From Prorocentrum cordatum (lineage: Eukaryota > Sar > Dinophyceae > Prorocentrales > Prorocentraceae), in contig CAUYUJ010014171.1 in NCBI GenBank assembly GCA_963575745.1, forward strand, positions 2,003,505 to 2,067,504: a stretch of DNA of 64,000 bases. Reading direction: 5' to 3'. This document shows positions 1-9,795 of this stretch, piece by piece (position 1 is the stretch's first letter; each line of letters starts with the position of its first letter). The notes below the pieces were generated by a model, which was not told the origin of the DNA, did not search any database, and saw only the letters and a list, made by a program, of their open reading frames with translations. A program made the position numbers and the translations under genes.

Positions 1-558
1 CCTATGGGCAATCCATGGGCGATTCGGGGTCGATGCGCCCCCCCCCTATGCCCATCCTCCCCCCCCGTCGTTGCCCCCGAGAGGAGCGCGCAGGCGGCCT
101 CAAGCACCGGAGACCGGTGTGCCGAGAGGTTGTGCGGCAAGTCCGCGCTTTCGAAGGGGGGGGGGGGGGCAACGCCGTTCTCCGCCGGGGAGGCACACGG
201 GCCCGGCAAAGATCCACTCGCCCACGGGCCCGTCAGGCCCACGGGGCCCCCCCCTCTGTTGGAGCACGGGGGGTCGGCCGTGGTGGCGAGCCAGGGCCGC
301 CGAGGCCCAAGGTCGTCGCCGTCGTCTTCGTCGAGTACTCACTTCTGGAGAAGAGTTGCGTCGAGGGCATTGGACAGGGAACCCTTGGATAAGGGACCCA
401 GGATCTGGGAGCCGGAGGAACACCAACTGAGGCTTGGCCATGGAGATCACAGCCGCCCTCATCAGATGAGGAACCATCCAGGGTCTCAGGCCTCCTCGGC
501 ACATTCCTTAACCAATGCCCCCACAACCCCACAATTCTGGCCGTCTATGGGAAACGGG
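1..558. other. No recognisable gene; G+C-rich left edge
   Basis: This stretch has homopolymer runs of C and G, no PPR unit, no module hairpin and no reading frame with recognisable domain content. Frames are open on both strands only because stops are rare in such composition. I see nothing assignable here. Confidence 0.5.
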
Positions 559-1328
559 CTTCCCAAAAAGGGGGTTGGTTGATAGACTTAGCGGGCGGGT
601 GCAAGGGAGAGGGATAATCGAATGAAGGTCACAACAGCTTGTGGCCCATACTTTCTCTGAAAGCGAGGCTCCCAGTCGAGCGCGGGCTTGGTTCCAAATC
701 CTGGTTGTTGAAGCCCCAACTGCCGCTCGATACCGCCTCACAATTTATTCCGAGACGCCATGTCCAGAGATGCGCCAAACTCAGGAACGGCGCTCTCGCT
801 CGAGATCTCCTCGTAATTCAATCAAATAGGTGAAGGCCAGCTAAGGTGACAACGGCTCCCGCTCGATACGTCCCCACAACTTACCCCGAGACGCCCTGAC
901 CAGAGAGGCCCCAAAACTCAGGAACGGCACTCTCGCTCGAGACGTGCTCACAATTCAATCAAGTGGGTAACTTGTCCGCGCGCACTCAGGCTTGGTGCTC
1001 TCGCCCGAGACTTGCTCGCGATCCGAAAGCAAGTCTGCGGCGACAACGGGTTCCCGCTCGATCCTTCTTACAATTTACTCTGAGATGCCCTGAGGCACCC
1101 GAAACTCAGGAATGGCGCTCTCTCCCGTGACTTCCTCGCAAATAAACCAATTTTGTGGGTTGCCCGCAGGCGCGTTAGCTCGCATAACGGCCATTGGGAG
1201 GCGGTACGCGCACTGGAGCTGGTGTAAAGCGAGGCTTCCCAAGAGGGGGATTGGTTCATAGACTTAGCGGGCGGGTGCAAGAGGGAGAGGGATAACCAAA
1301 TGACGGTCAAAACAGCTTGTGGGACTAC
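559..1328. repeat. Block bounded by ~92-bp direct repeats
   Basis: A sequence of about 92 bp beginning CTTCCCAA and containing GACTTAGCGGGCGGGTGCAA occurs at 559-650 and again at 1237-1328 with few differences. The DNA between them (about 720-1160) holds two to three diverged tandem copies of a unit containing AACTCAGGAA and GCTCTCGCTCGAGA. It is probably a duplicated segment; no coding content is evident. Confidence 0.6.
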
Positions 1329-1341
1329 ATGCTCGCAAGAT

Positions 1342-1424
1342 GGTCGTCGTCGTTATCGTCGTCGATTTGGTTGTCGTCTTCATCATCAGCGTCGTCGTCG
1401 TCCGCGTCGTTGTCGTCGTCTCCA

Positions 1425-1460
<36 letters not shown>
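1342..1460. repeat. (CGT)n microsatellite
   Basis: Imperfect GTC/CGT triplet tract, longest pure run at the right end. It reads as poly-Asp, poly-Ser or poly-Arg depending on frame and strand, so open frames across it are not evidence of a gene. Confidence 0.9.
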
Positions 1461-1461
<1 letters not shown>

Positions 1462-1677
1462 GCTTGGGGCCTCGGCGCCGGCCTTCGCGTCGCCGCCCGT
1501 GGCGCGCAGGCGGCGGCGCACGATCTGCCCCGCCTGCGCGGAGGAGGGCGCCCCCCTCCGCCCCCCCCCCCGAAAGCGCGGGGCAACGCCGCCGCCGCCG
1601 CTCGCGAGGCCCCAGCCGTCCACGGGGGAGCAACCATCACCGAATTGCCTGGGGCTGGCGAAGACAAAGGATTGCAA

Positions 1678-1769
1678 CGAAGGATTGCAAAAAAACCCAA
1701 GGATTGCAAAAAAACCCAAGGATTGCAGGGTTTTTTTGCAATCCTTCGGTTTTTTTTTGCAATCCTTCG
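1678..1769. repeat. Fold-back element, ~40-bp arms
   Basis: The left arm (1678-1717) is two head-to-tail copies of CGAAGGATTGCAAAAAAACC-type sequence. The right arm (1728-1769) is the same pair in inverted orientation with only a few mismatches. The apex is a further copy of AAGGATTGCA. As single-stranded DNA or RNA this would fold into one long hairpin. It could be a miniature inverted-repeat element; no target-site duplication is obvious. Confidence 0.65.
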
Positions 1770-1770
1770 A

Positions 1771-2294
1771 TCACTGGCCCAAAAGGTGCCCCCAGCTTTC
1801 CGCTGAGTTATCCGGGGTAACTCGGGTCCGGGGTAATTCGGGTTTGGATCCCCGAAAAAAGGAGCCCGAGTTGGCCCTGACCCGAGTTGCCCCTGATGGT
1901 TCGGGGCTCTGGGCGCCCGAGTTATCCGGGGTAACTCGGGTCCGGGGTAACTCGGGCTTGGATCCCCGAGAAAAGGAGCCCGAGTTGGCCCTGACCCGAG
2001 TTACCCCTGATGGTTCGGGGCTCTGGGCGCCCGAATGATCCCGGGTAACTCGGGTCCGGGGTAACTCGGGTTTGGATCCCCGAGAAAAGGAACCCGAGTT
2101 GGCCCTGACCCGAGTTGCCCCTGATGATTCGGGGCTCTGGACGCCCGAATGATCCGGGGTAACTCGGGCCCGGGGTAACTCGGGTTCGGAATCCCGAAAA
2201 CCGAACCCGAGTTAGCCCTGACCCGAGTTACCCCTGATGATTCGGGGCTCTGAAAAACTGTCACTGGCCCAAAAGGTGCCCCCAGCTTTCCGCT
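1771..2294. repeat. ~116-bp minisatellite between exact 34-bp direct repeats
   Basis: Positions 1771-1804 and 2261-2294 are identical 34-bp sequences starting TCACTGGCCCAAAAGG. Between them lie four tandem units of about 116 bp, each rich in GGGTAACTCGGG and its complement CCCGAGTTACCC, so each unit can form several hairpins. The left 34-mer directly abuts the fold-back at 1678-1769. Confidence 0.75.
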
Positions 2295-2439
2295 AAACTT
2301 TGGACCCCCTGGGGCCCTCTGGGCCTCGCGGTGGGGGTGCTCTGGAGGCCGCGGGGGCCTCCTTTAGACGTGCTGGGGACACCTTGGGCCAGGGGCACTG
2401 CCAGCCTCTCCCGAAGTAGAAGAAGAAAAGGCTGCACAA

Positions 2440-2545
2440 GCGTAGACTTTCGGAGGTTCGCGCAGATTTCTTTGATCGGCGCTGTGCCCCCCTGGCGGCG
2501 CCTCGGGCGCGCTGGGGACCTCCGAAGCTATATGTTTATGTTTTT
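2440..2545. repeat. Diverged copy of the inverted-repeat element at 4046-4209
   Basis: The left part carries CGGAGGTTCGCGCAGATTTC and the right end TATATGTTTATG, matching the arms of the element at 4046-4209, but the right arm has lost most of its complement. It is likely an older, eroded copy of the same small element. Confidence 0.5.
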
Positions 2546-2604
2546 TCTGTTCGTTTCTTGTTCTTCGATCGGAACGGGAAATCGGATCCGCATCCGGATC
2601 GGGT

Positions 2605-2940
2605 TGGAACGTGCAAGAGGCCTCCAAGATGGCACCAGACCGGCCCAAGAGGCCCCCAAGACGGCCCAAAGACGGCCCAAGATGCCTCCAGGACGCCATA
2701 GATGGCCTCCAAGACGGCCCTTGAGCACCCCAAGAGTGTCCCAAATCTGCCCAGAGAGGCCCTCAAGACGGCTTCCGACGGCGTCAGACTGGCCATCAGT
2801 GGCCTAAGACGGCCAAAAGAAGCCCCCGAGAAGCCCCCAAAGGCCCCCCTATAGGCCCAAGGAGGCCCCAAGTTGCCTCCAAGAGGCTCCCAGGAAGCTC
2901 CCAGGAGGCCTCAAGAGTGTCCCCAGAGGCTCACAAGATG
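2605..2940 (-). repeat. Degenerate filler repeat, reversed orientation
   Basis: Here the plus strand reads GACGGCCCAAGAGGCCC-type sequence, the reverse complement of the CTTGGGCCGT filler that dominates the rest of the window. The rhythm is 10-11 nt. Reversed blocks are rare (others near 12340-12470, 15450-15560, 16470-16660 and 34020-34110). No coding content. Confidence 0.7.
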
Positions 2941-3189
2941 CCCCCTCCTCCTCTTCTCTTTCTCCTGCTCTTCCCCGCCATCCTTTCCCAAGAGTTCCCC
3001 GAAGGGTTTCTACAACGGCTGGGGGAACACATGGCCCGATAGCTTGGCAGAGCTCTTGCCACAACGCTCGGCCACATGGGCGATTCCAAAAGGCAGGGGG
3101 CGGCGATGATTCGCCGTAGGCGTACTACTCTTCTCTCTCCCCGACTATGCCCAGATAGCGCCCTCAGAGTAGCCACCCCCTCTTTTTTT

Positions 3190-3194
<5 letters not shown>

Positions 3195-3227
<33 letters not shown>
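3195..3227. repeat. (TG)n microsatellite
   Basis: Pure TG dinucleotide run of about 33 bp. About 60 bp to its right is a pyrimidine stretch ending TCATTTCAG (near 3288-3296), which looks like a splice acceptor on the plus strand, but no exon can be defined. Confidence 0.9.
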
Positions 3228-3231
<4 letters not shown>

Positions 3232-3394
3232 CGCATGTTGTACGCGAGTTCGTTTTCCTATTTGTTTTCTGAATTCGATTGGTTCTGCTCATTTCAGAAT
3301 GGTGATCTCTCTACAGCGTGGGCCTCATTGTCGGATCGGCGGTGTGCTTCCGTCGTCCAGAATGGCCCTCCCGCCCCAACATTCTGGATCTCGC

Positions 3395-3795
3395 AGGCCT
3401 CGCAGGTCCCACAGGTCTCTCAAGTCTCGCAGGCCCCACAAGTACCACAGGTCCCACAGGACCCACAAGTGCCGCAACTCGTCCCACATGTCCCGTAGGT
3501 GCTACTGGTCTGACAGGCTCCGCATGCCCACAGGTCTCATCGGTACTACCGGTCTGACAGGTTCCACAGGCCCACAGGTCCCACAATTGTCGCAAGTCTC
3601 GCATGCCCGCCAGGTCCCACAGGTCTCGCAGGTCCCAGAGGTGTCGCATGCCTCACGGGTCCACAGACGTCCCCCAAGTCCCGCAGGTCCTGCCAGTGCC
3701 ACGGGTTCCACAGCTCCCACTGGCTCCCACAAGTCCCACTGGTCCCATACGTGTCGCAGGTCCCACAGGCCCCTGGGCCACAGAGGTCCCCCAGG
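3395..3795 (+). repeat. 9-bp minisatellite with collagen-like translation
   Basis: Degenerate repeats of GGTCCCACA and GGTCTCGCA with 9- and 18-bp spacing. Read on the plus strand they give Gly-X-Y strings such as GLAGPTG and TGPTGPTS, and GLTGSTGP in another frame. The collagen-like frame breaks at several indels, and the minus strand is also open. It may be the fossil of a collagen-like exon or simply a minisatellite whose period permits such a reading. An acceptor-like TCATTTCAG lies about 100 bp upstream. Confidence 0.5.
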
Positions 3796-4045
3796 TCGCA
3801 CAGGGCCAACAAGTTTCCCGTTTTCCGCCTGCGCATGACACGATGGGGGTCTTTTGTGGAGCTCCAGGTCGGTTTTGACACGCGTGCGCGGATATACAAC
3901 AAAAATCAGCGCCATGGGAAGGAATTGGAGGGTGGGGCAGGATGTCAGATCTGAGGCGCGAGCGCGCTCAGCTTGCCCTCCTCCCCCCTCTTGCGCAGGC
4001 TGAAGGGCGCGCTGGTGGGGCCTGTGTCAGGGGAGCGAACAACGA

Positions 4046-4209
4046 CATAAGCATAAAAACTCGGAGGTCCGCGCGGATTTCTTGGATCCGCGCTGGACGC
4101 CCCTCCCTGGCGCGCGGAGCGCGCCAGGGGCGGCGCTGGAGGCGCCGCCAGGGGGAGCCCAGCGCGGATCCAAGAAATCCGCGCGGAGCGCCAACAGTTT
4201 ATGTTTATG
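4046..4209. mobile_element. Inverted-repeat (MITE-like) element, ~50-bp arms
   Basis: The left arm (4046-4095) starts CATAAGCATAAA and contains CCGCGCGGATTTCTTGGATC; the right arm (4159-4209) is its near-perfect reverse complement ending GTTTATGTTTATG. The interior has further GC-rich palindromes (GCGCGCCAGG and related). Structure and size suit a non-autonomous inverted-repeat transposon. A diverged relative sits at 2440-2545. No clear target duplication. Confidence 0.7.
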
Positions 4210-4278
4210 GCGTTTTGTCATTCTTCGATGAAGGGCTGCGCGCTGCCTGGCCCGTGGGAGAGGAAACTCGCCCCCGCC

Positions 4279-4443
4279 CCTCCTCCTCCTCCTCCTCCTC
4301 CTCCTCCTGCTCCTGCTCCTCCTCCTCCTCCTCCTCCTCCTCCTGCTCCTGCTCCTCCTCCTCCTCCTCCTCCTCCTTCTGCTCCTCCTCCTCCTCCTCC
4401 TCCTCCTCCTCCGCCTCCTCCTCCTCCGCCTCCGCCTCCTCCT
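4279..4443. repeat. (CCT)n tract
   Basis: Pyrimidine-only triplet repeat with occasional CTG interruptions. The plus strand reads poly-Pro, the minus poly-Glu, -Arg or -Gly. A complementary GGA tract lies at 4651-4745 in the same strand sense, so the two could pair as a hairpin. Confidence 0.95.
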
Positions 4444-4650
4444 GCGTGCGTGGTGCGACGGGATGAACTCTGCCATCCGGGCGGCTTGCCTCGCGGGCTC
4501 TCCATGGACCCGCTGCCGCGGGCCATCGCCGCACACGGCGGCCTCCGCGTCGAGAGGCGGCCCCCCCCCCCCGGGGAAGGGGCCGGGAGCCGTGGGGGGC
4601 TGCGGGCGGGGAGAGAGAGGCCGGCGCTCCGTGTGCCGAGGGGTAGCTGT

Positions 4651-4745
4651 GGAGGAGGAGGAGGAGGAGGAGGAGGAGGAGGAGGAGGAGGAGGAGGAGG
4701 GGGAGGAGGAGGAGGAGGAGGAGGACGAGAGGGAGGAGGTGGAAG
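4651..4745. repeat. (GGA)n tract
   Basis: Purine triplet repeat, complementary in sense to the CCT tract at 4279-4443. The intervening 200 bp hold no recognisable feature. Confidence 0.95.
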
Positions 4746-5577
4746 AGGCCCCCCCACGGTGCCGGTGGTGGGTCCCGCGTCCCCGACCCTACGGGGCCCC
4801 GAGATCCAAGGAGGTGGAAAACGTCAAGACGGAGATTCTTCGCAGGCTTCGGCCTCCCGGGGGCCCTCGCCTGGCCCCGGGAGAGCGTCAAGAGAACGAC
4901 TCAGGATGAGGAGCTGGTCCTGGGGAATCGGCCGAGACTTCTGGGGACCCCGTGCTGAAGAAATCACGACATCGGATCTCTGGGTCCAACGTCCCCGACC
5001 TGCGAGACAAGCGGGAGGCCCGAGGCGGCGCGTAAGGTCGCGCCGTTGTCTGAGGTGTGCGGTGCGAGGAGGCGTGCGGGCCGCGGCCAGTGCTGGCCTG
5101 TCGTGTCGGGTGCCTCCCGGCCTCGAAGGGCTGCGGGCAGGCTGCGTGAGGGGCGCGGGATTCGTGCGAGCCACGTGCGCTGCTGCCTGTCGCTCCGCAT
5201 GCCTCTGGTTTTGAGCCTCGCGTGGGTGGTCCCCTGCGTGCTCTTCGGAGCCGTCTTGGCATGGCTCGTCCGTTGCTGCCTCGTCTTCCCCCCGAGGCAT
5301 CGTGCTCGGTCTCGATCGGCATCGAGTGGGACAGCGTCGTCCCACTCGGCTTGTCAGCTTGCCCTCCCAGCTCCTCCTGCTGTGTGGCCGAGGCGCCTCC
5401 GTCTCTGCCCCCGCGCCGACCGCCTATGGCCCACTCGCAGGCGCACGACTGCGTGGGAGGAGCTCTTCGGCCTCTTCCCGCAGCGGGGGACCGAGCAGCA
5501 AGCCTCTCGCCCGAACAGCGTTTTCAAAGCGAATGCGCGGCCACTGGAATCTCACAAGCTTTTCGAGTGTCCTCCCA
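4746..5577. other. No recognisable gene between triplet tracts
   Basis: This non-repetitive G+C-rich sequence is open in several frames on both strands. I found no domain, PPR unit, hairpin junction or filler monomer. It is one of the few stretches in the left part where a unique exon could hide, but nothing identifies one. Confidence 0.4.
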
Positions 5578-5935
5578 ACTCCTCCCCCTCCTCCTCCTCC
5601 TCCTCCTCCTCCTCCTCCTCCTCCTGCTCCTCCTCCTCCTCCCCTCCCCCTCCTCTCCTGCTCTCTCCTCCTCCTCCTCCTCCCTCTCTCCTCCTCCTGC
5701 TCGTCCTCCTCCTCCTTCTCCTGCTCCTGCTCCTGCCCTCCTCCTCCTCCTCCTCCTCCTCCTCCTCCTCTTCCTCCTCCTCCTCCTCCTCCTCCTCCTC
5801 CTGCTCCTCCTCCTCCTCCTCTCCTCCTCCTCCTCCTCCTCCTCCTCCTCCTCCTCCTCCCTCTTCTCCTTCTCTCCTCGTCCTCCTCCGTCTTGCTTCC
5901 CCCCCTCCTCCTCCTCCTCCTCTTGCTGGCTGCTT
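5578..5935. repeat. Long (CTC)n tract
   Basis: About 350 bp of nearly pure pyrimidine, mostly CTC with CTG and CCC interruptions. It could form H-DNA (triplex) and could pair with the GAG tracts at 6108-6204 and 6386-6600. Confidence 0.95.
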
Positions 5936-6107
5936 GTCCTGCTGCCTCCCCGGTCCGCCGCTGCGGCGCTCGGCCCCTTCGCTCGTCGCCCCTCCCCCCC
6001 GCGCGGGGCCTCGCGCGTCGACATCTTCTCGAAGATGCCGTCGCAGGCGAGGAGCAAGAACTCCGTGTCCAACGCGACCTCTCTGCGGGGCTGCGGCCGC
6101 GGGCGAG

Positions 6108-6204
6108 GGAGGAGGAGGAGGAGGAGGAGGAGGAGGAGGAGGAGGAGGAGGAGGAGGAGGAGGAGGAGGAGGAGGAGGAGGAGGAGGAGGAGGAGGAGGA
6201 GGAG
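6108..6204. repeat. (GAG)n tract
   Basis: Nearly perfect purine triplet repeat of about 97 bp, complementary to the CTC tract to its left. Confidence 0.95.
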
Positions 6205-6385
6205 GCCCACGCCGGAGCACGCCCAGAGCTCAACGCCGGCGTGAGCCTCCGGCACCGCGCGGACCACTCGCCGGCCTTCGGCGGTCGCAGCTCCAGATAG
6301 CGTGGGCCGCTCGATGTCGGCCGATGCGGGGCTTCGCTGGTCGTGGAAGGATCCACGACTCGATGGGGCCGCTGGAAAGCTCCCT

Positions 6386-6600
6386 GGAGGAGGAGGAGGA
6401 GGAGGAGGAGGAGGAGGAGGAGGAGGAGGAGGAGGAGGAGGAGGAGGAGAAGGAAGGAGAAGGAGGAGGAGGAGGAGGAGGAGGAGGAGGAGGAGGAGGA
6501 GGAGAAGGGAGGAGGGAGGAGGAGCAGGAGGAGGAGAGGGAGGAGAGGGGAGGAGCAGGAGGAGGAGAGGGAGGAGAGGGGAGGTGGAGGAGGCAGGATT
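6386..6600. repeat. (GAG)n tract with longer-period tail
   Basis: Purine triplet repeat. The right end is organised as about 30-bp units of the GGAGGAGCAGGAGGAGAG type, showing a second layer of tandem duplication on top of the microsatellite. Confidence 0.9.
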
Positions 6601-6837
6601 CGAAGGGAGGTGGAGGATGAGGGGCATCCCGACCGTGTCGGTCGTTGGGCGATCGCGGATTTCCGATGGGCGCAAGGTCGTTCGACATCGGGCCACTGTC
6701 GGGGCTCAAGCTCGAACGCCCGCGCTGGGGATCGCCGCCGGAGGAGGGTCATCCGAACAATAGGAAAGGGGTGCGTGCGACGGCGAGGACCTTCACCCCT
6801 CCCTGCTGTCCATCCAACATCCCAGGCAACCCTCCTC

Positions 6838-7545
6838 GTCGTCGTCCTCCTCCTCCTCCTCCTCCTCCTCCTCCTCTTCCTTCGCTTCGCGGTAGTGGGC
6901 CGCACGTCGATGCCATGCAGCCCCGAAAGGCAACAAACTCAAAACCGAACCAGGAATCTTAAACAACTGCTGCTCCCCGAAGTATGACTCCGAGACGCCT
7001 TCCGCCGATTTCGCTTCCCGCGAAACGGCTGCTTTGAGGCGCCCCGCACGGGTCGCCCATGCATGCAGCCCTCCTCGTCCTCCTCGTCGTCCTCCTCCTC
7101 CTGCTCTTCCTCCTCCTCCTCCTCTTTCTGGTGCTCCCCTCCTTCTGCCCCTCCCTCTCTCCCTCCCCCTCCTCCTCCCGCCCCTCCTCCTCCTCCCGCC
7201 CCTCCCACTTCGCCTCGTCTTTGCCCTCCTGCTCTCCTCGCCCGCCTGCTGCTGCTGCGCCCCGTCCTGCGGCTGCTGCTGCTCAGACGCCAACCAGCCA
7301 GGAATCCATCCATACGTCCAGCAAATAAGATCCAGGCAACGCCGCTCACCTTCCTGCTCCTCCTCCTCCTCCTCCTCCTGCTGCTCCTCCTCCTGCTGCT
7401 CCTCCTCCTCATCCTCCCCCTCCTCCTCCCCCTCCTCCACCGCCTCCTCCTCCTCCTCTTTCTCCTCCTCCCTCCTCCTCCTGCTCCCTCTTCTTCTTCT
7501 TTCTGCCTCCTCCTCCTCCTCCTCCTCCTCCTCCTCCTCCTCCGC
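6838..7545. repeat. CTC-rich tracts
   Basis: Three pyrimidine-rich blocks (about 6838-6880, 7073-7225, 7350-7545) separated by short unique DNA. Frames reading poly-Leu, -Ser or -Pro on the plus strand and poly-Glu or -Arg on the minus strand are repeat artefacts. Confidence 0.85.
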
Positions 7546-7670
7546 CTACCCCCCCCCCCCGCTGGTCAACACGGGAGGGTGCCACGGATGCAAAGAATGC
7601 CAGCCCCCAGGCAACACGACGGGAAATCCCACAGGCATCGCTCCCCCCCCGCGCGGCGCCAACCATGTAA

Positions 7671-9005
7671 TTAGACTGTGCGCTTGCGCCTCTGCCCCAT
7701 CCTGGGAACCTCGCTCTCGACGGCCAGCTCCACGGACGTGAACACGTGTGCCGGGCCCGAGCTGGACCGAGGCGCAGGATCGGATCGGGTCGCAAACGCA
7801 TCGGGCCGCGCCCGACTCGGCACGACACCGAATCGGGATCTGTCCACTCGGAATCTCGCGGAGCGGGCTCGGCCCCCGGCGGGCCGCAGCCTTCGCTCGC
7901 GCTCACTGGCCCCCGCGCTGCAGGAGAGACGGCGTGGGCCTCCAGCCTCGCCTCCAGAGTCTCGCGGAGCAGCACCAGGACCCGCCGCCACTGCCCGCAC
8001 TTCTCGCACGCGCTGGTCCCAGCGCTGCAATTGGTGACGCTGGGCTCGAAGCGGCGCCATCGCCCGCTGCCACTTGACTTTTTCGAAAGCGCTGTCTCTG
8101 GCATTGTAGCGGATGACTTTGGGCCCCGGATTCGCCAACTACATCTCGCTGAGCAGCGTTTGAGCCCGCTGCCCCCATTCGCCTGGTTCCGCACGCGCCA
8201 TTGCCAGCGGTGTAGCTGAGGACGTTCGGCTTCAACTCTGCGTCCCACCTCTAGCTGAGCCACGCCCGAGCCCTAATCGCAGCTTTGAAGTTGACGACGG
8301 CGAGCTCCAATTTCGCCTTCCGCATTTCCCTGAGCGCTGCCACTGGTCGCCCTTCCCGCGCGCGTTGATCCCAGCGCTGCAGCTAATAACGTCGGGCTTC
8401 AGTTTTGCTTCCCACGTCGCGCAGAGCAGCGACAAGGCCTGCTGCGACTGCTTGCCCTGCTCGCACGTGCTGATTCCGTCGCGGTAATAAAGATGCCGCT
8501 GGGCTCTCCGCAGCATCGCGAAATTAGCTGCCTTCGCTGACGACATTCTTTACATGCACACGGGCTTGGCGTTAGAATACGGATTGCGCTATTCCGCTAC
8601 GATCAGGCCGCACATCTCCCTCGTCAACGACTGCACCATCTTCTTTTGCCCGCCATGCTCGCACATGCTGGCTACAATCCCATAGACGAACAAGTCCGGG
8701 TACAGTTTCATCTGGCGGATGTCTCTTAGCAGAGACAGGGCCCTCTGCCACTGCTTGCCTTTCTGGCACGCGCTGATCGCAGCATTGTAGCTGACTAGGG
8801 CTGACCCGTGGACTACGTCCACTTGCGGGGTGAAGGGGTGCTGCCGCAAGGCGAGCAGGATGAATGGCGTCATGTTTGCCTGCCACATGTCGCTGAACTG
8901 CGGGGGGGCGCCAGGTAGCGCTGCTCGCCCGTCTGGGAGCCCCCAACGAGCCCCCAACGACACCGACGACGGCGGCGACGACGACGACGACGACGGCGAC
9001 GACAA
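7671..9005 (-). pseudogene. Decayed multi-repeat PPR gene
   Basis: Reading the minus strand from about 9005 downward gives a frame with FSDMWQANMTPFILLALRQH, then GSALVSYNAAISACQKG, a full PPR (LLRDIRQMKLYPDLFVYGI) and a diverged second PPR (ASMCEHGGQKKMVQSLTREM), then a stop. Further PPR traces follow in other frames: GISTCEQGKQSQQALSLL (about 8440-8490), KPNVLSYTAGNGAC (about 8200-8235), VIRYNARDSAFEKVKWQRA (about 8050-8120) and NCSAGTSACEKCGQWRRV (about 7980-8040). At least five repeats are therefore present but split by frameshifts. PPR proteins bind organellar RNA in a sequence-specific way; this copy cannot make a continuous array. Module hairpin 8808-8822 lies within its 5' part. Confidence 0.7.
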
Positions 9006-9015
9006 CGACGGCGGC
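8964..9015. repeat. (GAC/GGC)n tract
   Basis: Imperfect CGACGA and GGCGGC triplets. It overlaps the upstream end of the open frame that leads into the PPR pseudogene, where it reads poly-Ser. Confidence 0.85.
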
Positions 9016-9039
9016 GGCGGCGACCACGGGCTGCAAGGC

Positions 9040-9795
9040 TAGGCTGGCCCGATTCAGGGCCACCGGCCCGCCGGCCCAGAGTCGGCGGTGCCGATTCGGG
9101 GCGCCCCCCGGCACGCAGCCCCAGAGTCCTGCCCCTCGCTCCCAGTGCCGCGCGCGCCTCTGGAGCCACCCAGCCGCTTCTGGGCCCCCGACCCGCCGGC
9201 CCAGCATCGGCGGGGCCGACTCCGGCCCGCCCGGCGGGCCCTGGGGCCGCCGCGCGCCTCCGGGGTCGGCCGGGACGATTCTGGGCCGCAGGCCCGCCAG
9301 CCCAGAAGCGGCGGGACCAATTCTGGGCCGCCGCGCCACCAGCCAAGAATCCCGCCCAGCGCGCCCTGGGCCAATTCTCGCGCCTCCGGGGCCGGCCTGC
9401 CCGTTTCTGGGCCAGCAGCCCGCCAGCCCAGAATCGGCGGGACCGATTCTGGGCCACCGCGCCGCCGCCCCAGAATCCCGCCCGCCGCGCCCTGGGCGGC
9501 CGCGCGCGCTTCCGGGGCCAGCCTACCCGTTTCTGGGCCAGCAGCCCGCCAGCCCAGAATCGGCGGGACCGATTCTGGGCCACCGCGCCGCCGCCCCAGA
9601 ATCCCGCCCGCCGCGCCCTGGGCGGCCGCGCGCGCTTCCGGGGTCGGCTGGGGCGATTCCACCGGCCCAGAATCGGCGGACCGATTCTGGGCCGCCGCGC
9701 CAGCCCTGAAATCCGCCCGGCGCATCCCGGGACGGTGCGCAGGGCGGTCCTCGCCGATTCTGGGCCACCGGCCCGCTGGCCCAGAATCGGCTAGG
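9040..9795. repeat. ~129-bp GC-rich palindromic satellite
   Basis: Diverged tandem units carry GATTCTGGGCC and its complement GGCCCAGAATC many times. Two almost identical units lie between about 9410 and 9660. At 9664-9693 the arms GGCCCAGAATCGG and CCGATTCTGGGCC form a perfect 13-bp stem over a 4-nt loop. Frames are open on both strands; no protein is implied. Confidence 0.75.

Noticed and set aside
2125-2165. Hammerhead-like CTGATGA with a nearby hairpin in the 116-bp minisatellite
   Set aside because: Stem II would not begin directly after CTGATGA, and GAAA is GAAT, so the catalytic core is not satisfied. The neighbouring units mutate CTGATGA freely.
5046-6905. Large overlapping frames on both strands across CTC/GAG tracts
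   Set aside because: Microsatellite translations (poly-Ser, -Leu, -Glu, -Arg) with no domain content.
8795-8822. Junction sequence CTGACCCG + hairpin as a hammerhead core on the plus strand
   Set aside because: CTGA is followed by CC rather than NGA, and no GAAA lies consistently after the hairpin. A Helitron-type terminator on the minus strand explains the layout better.
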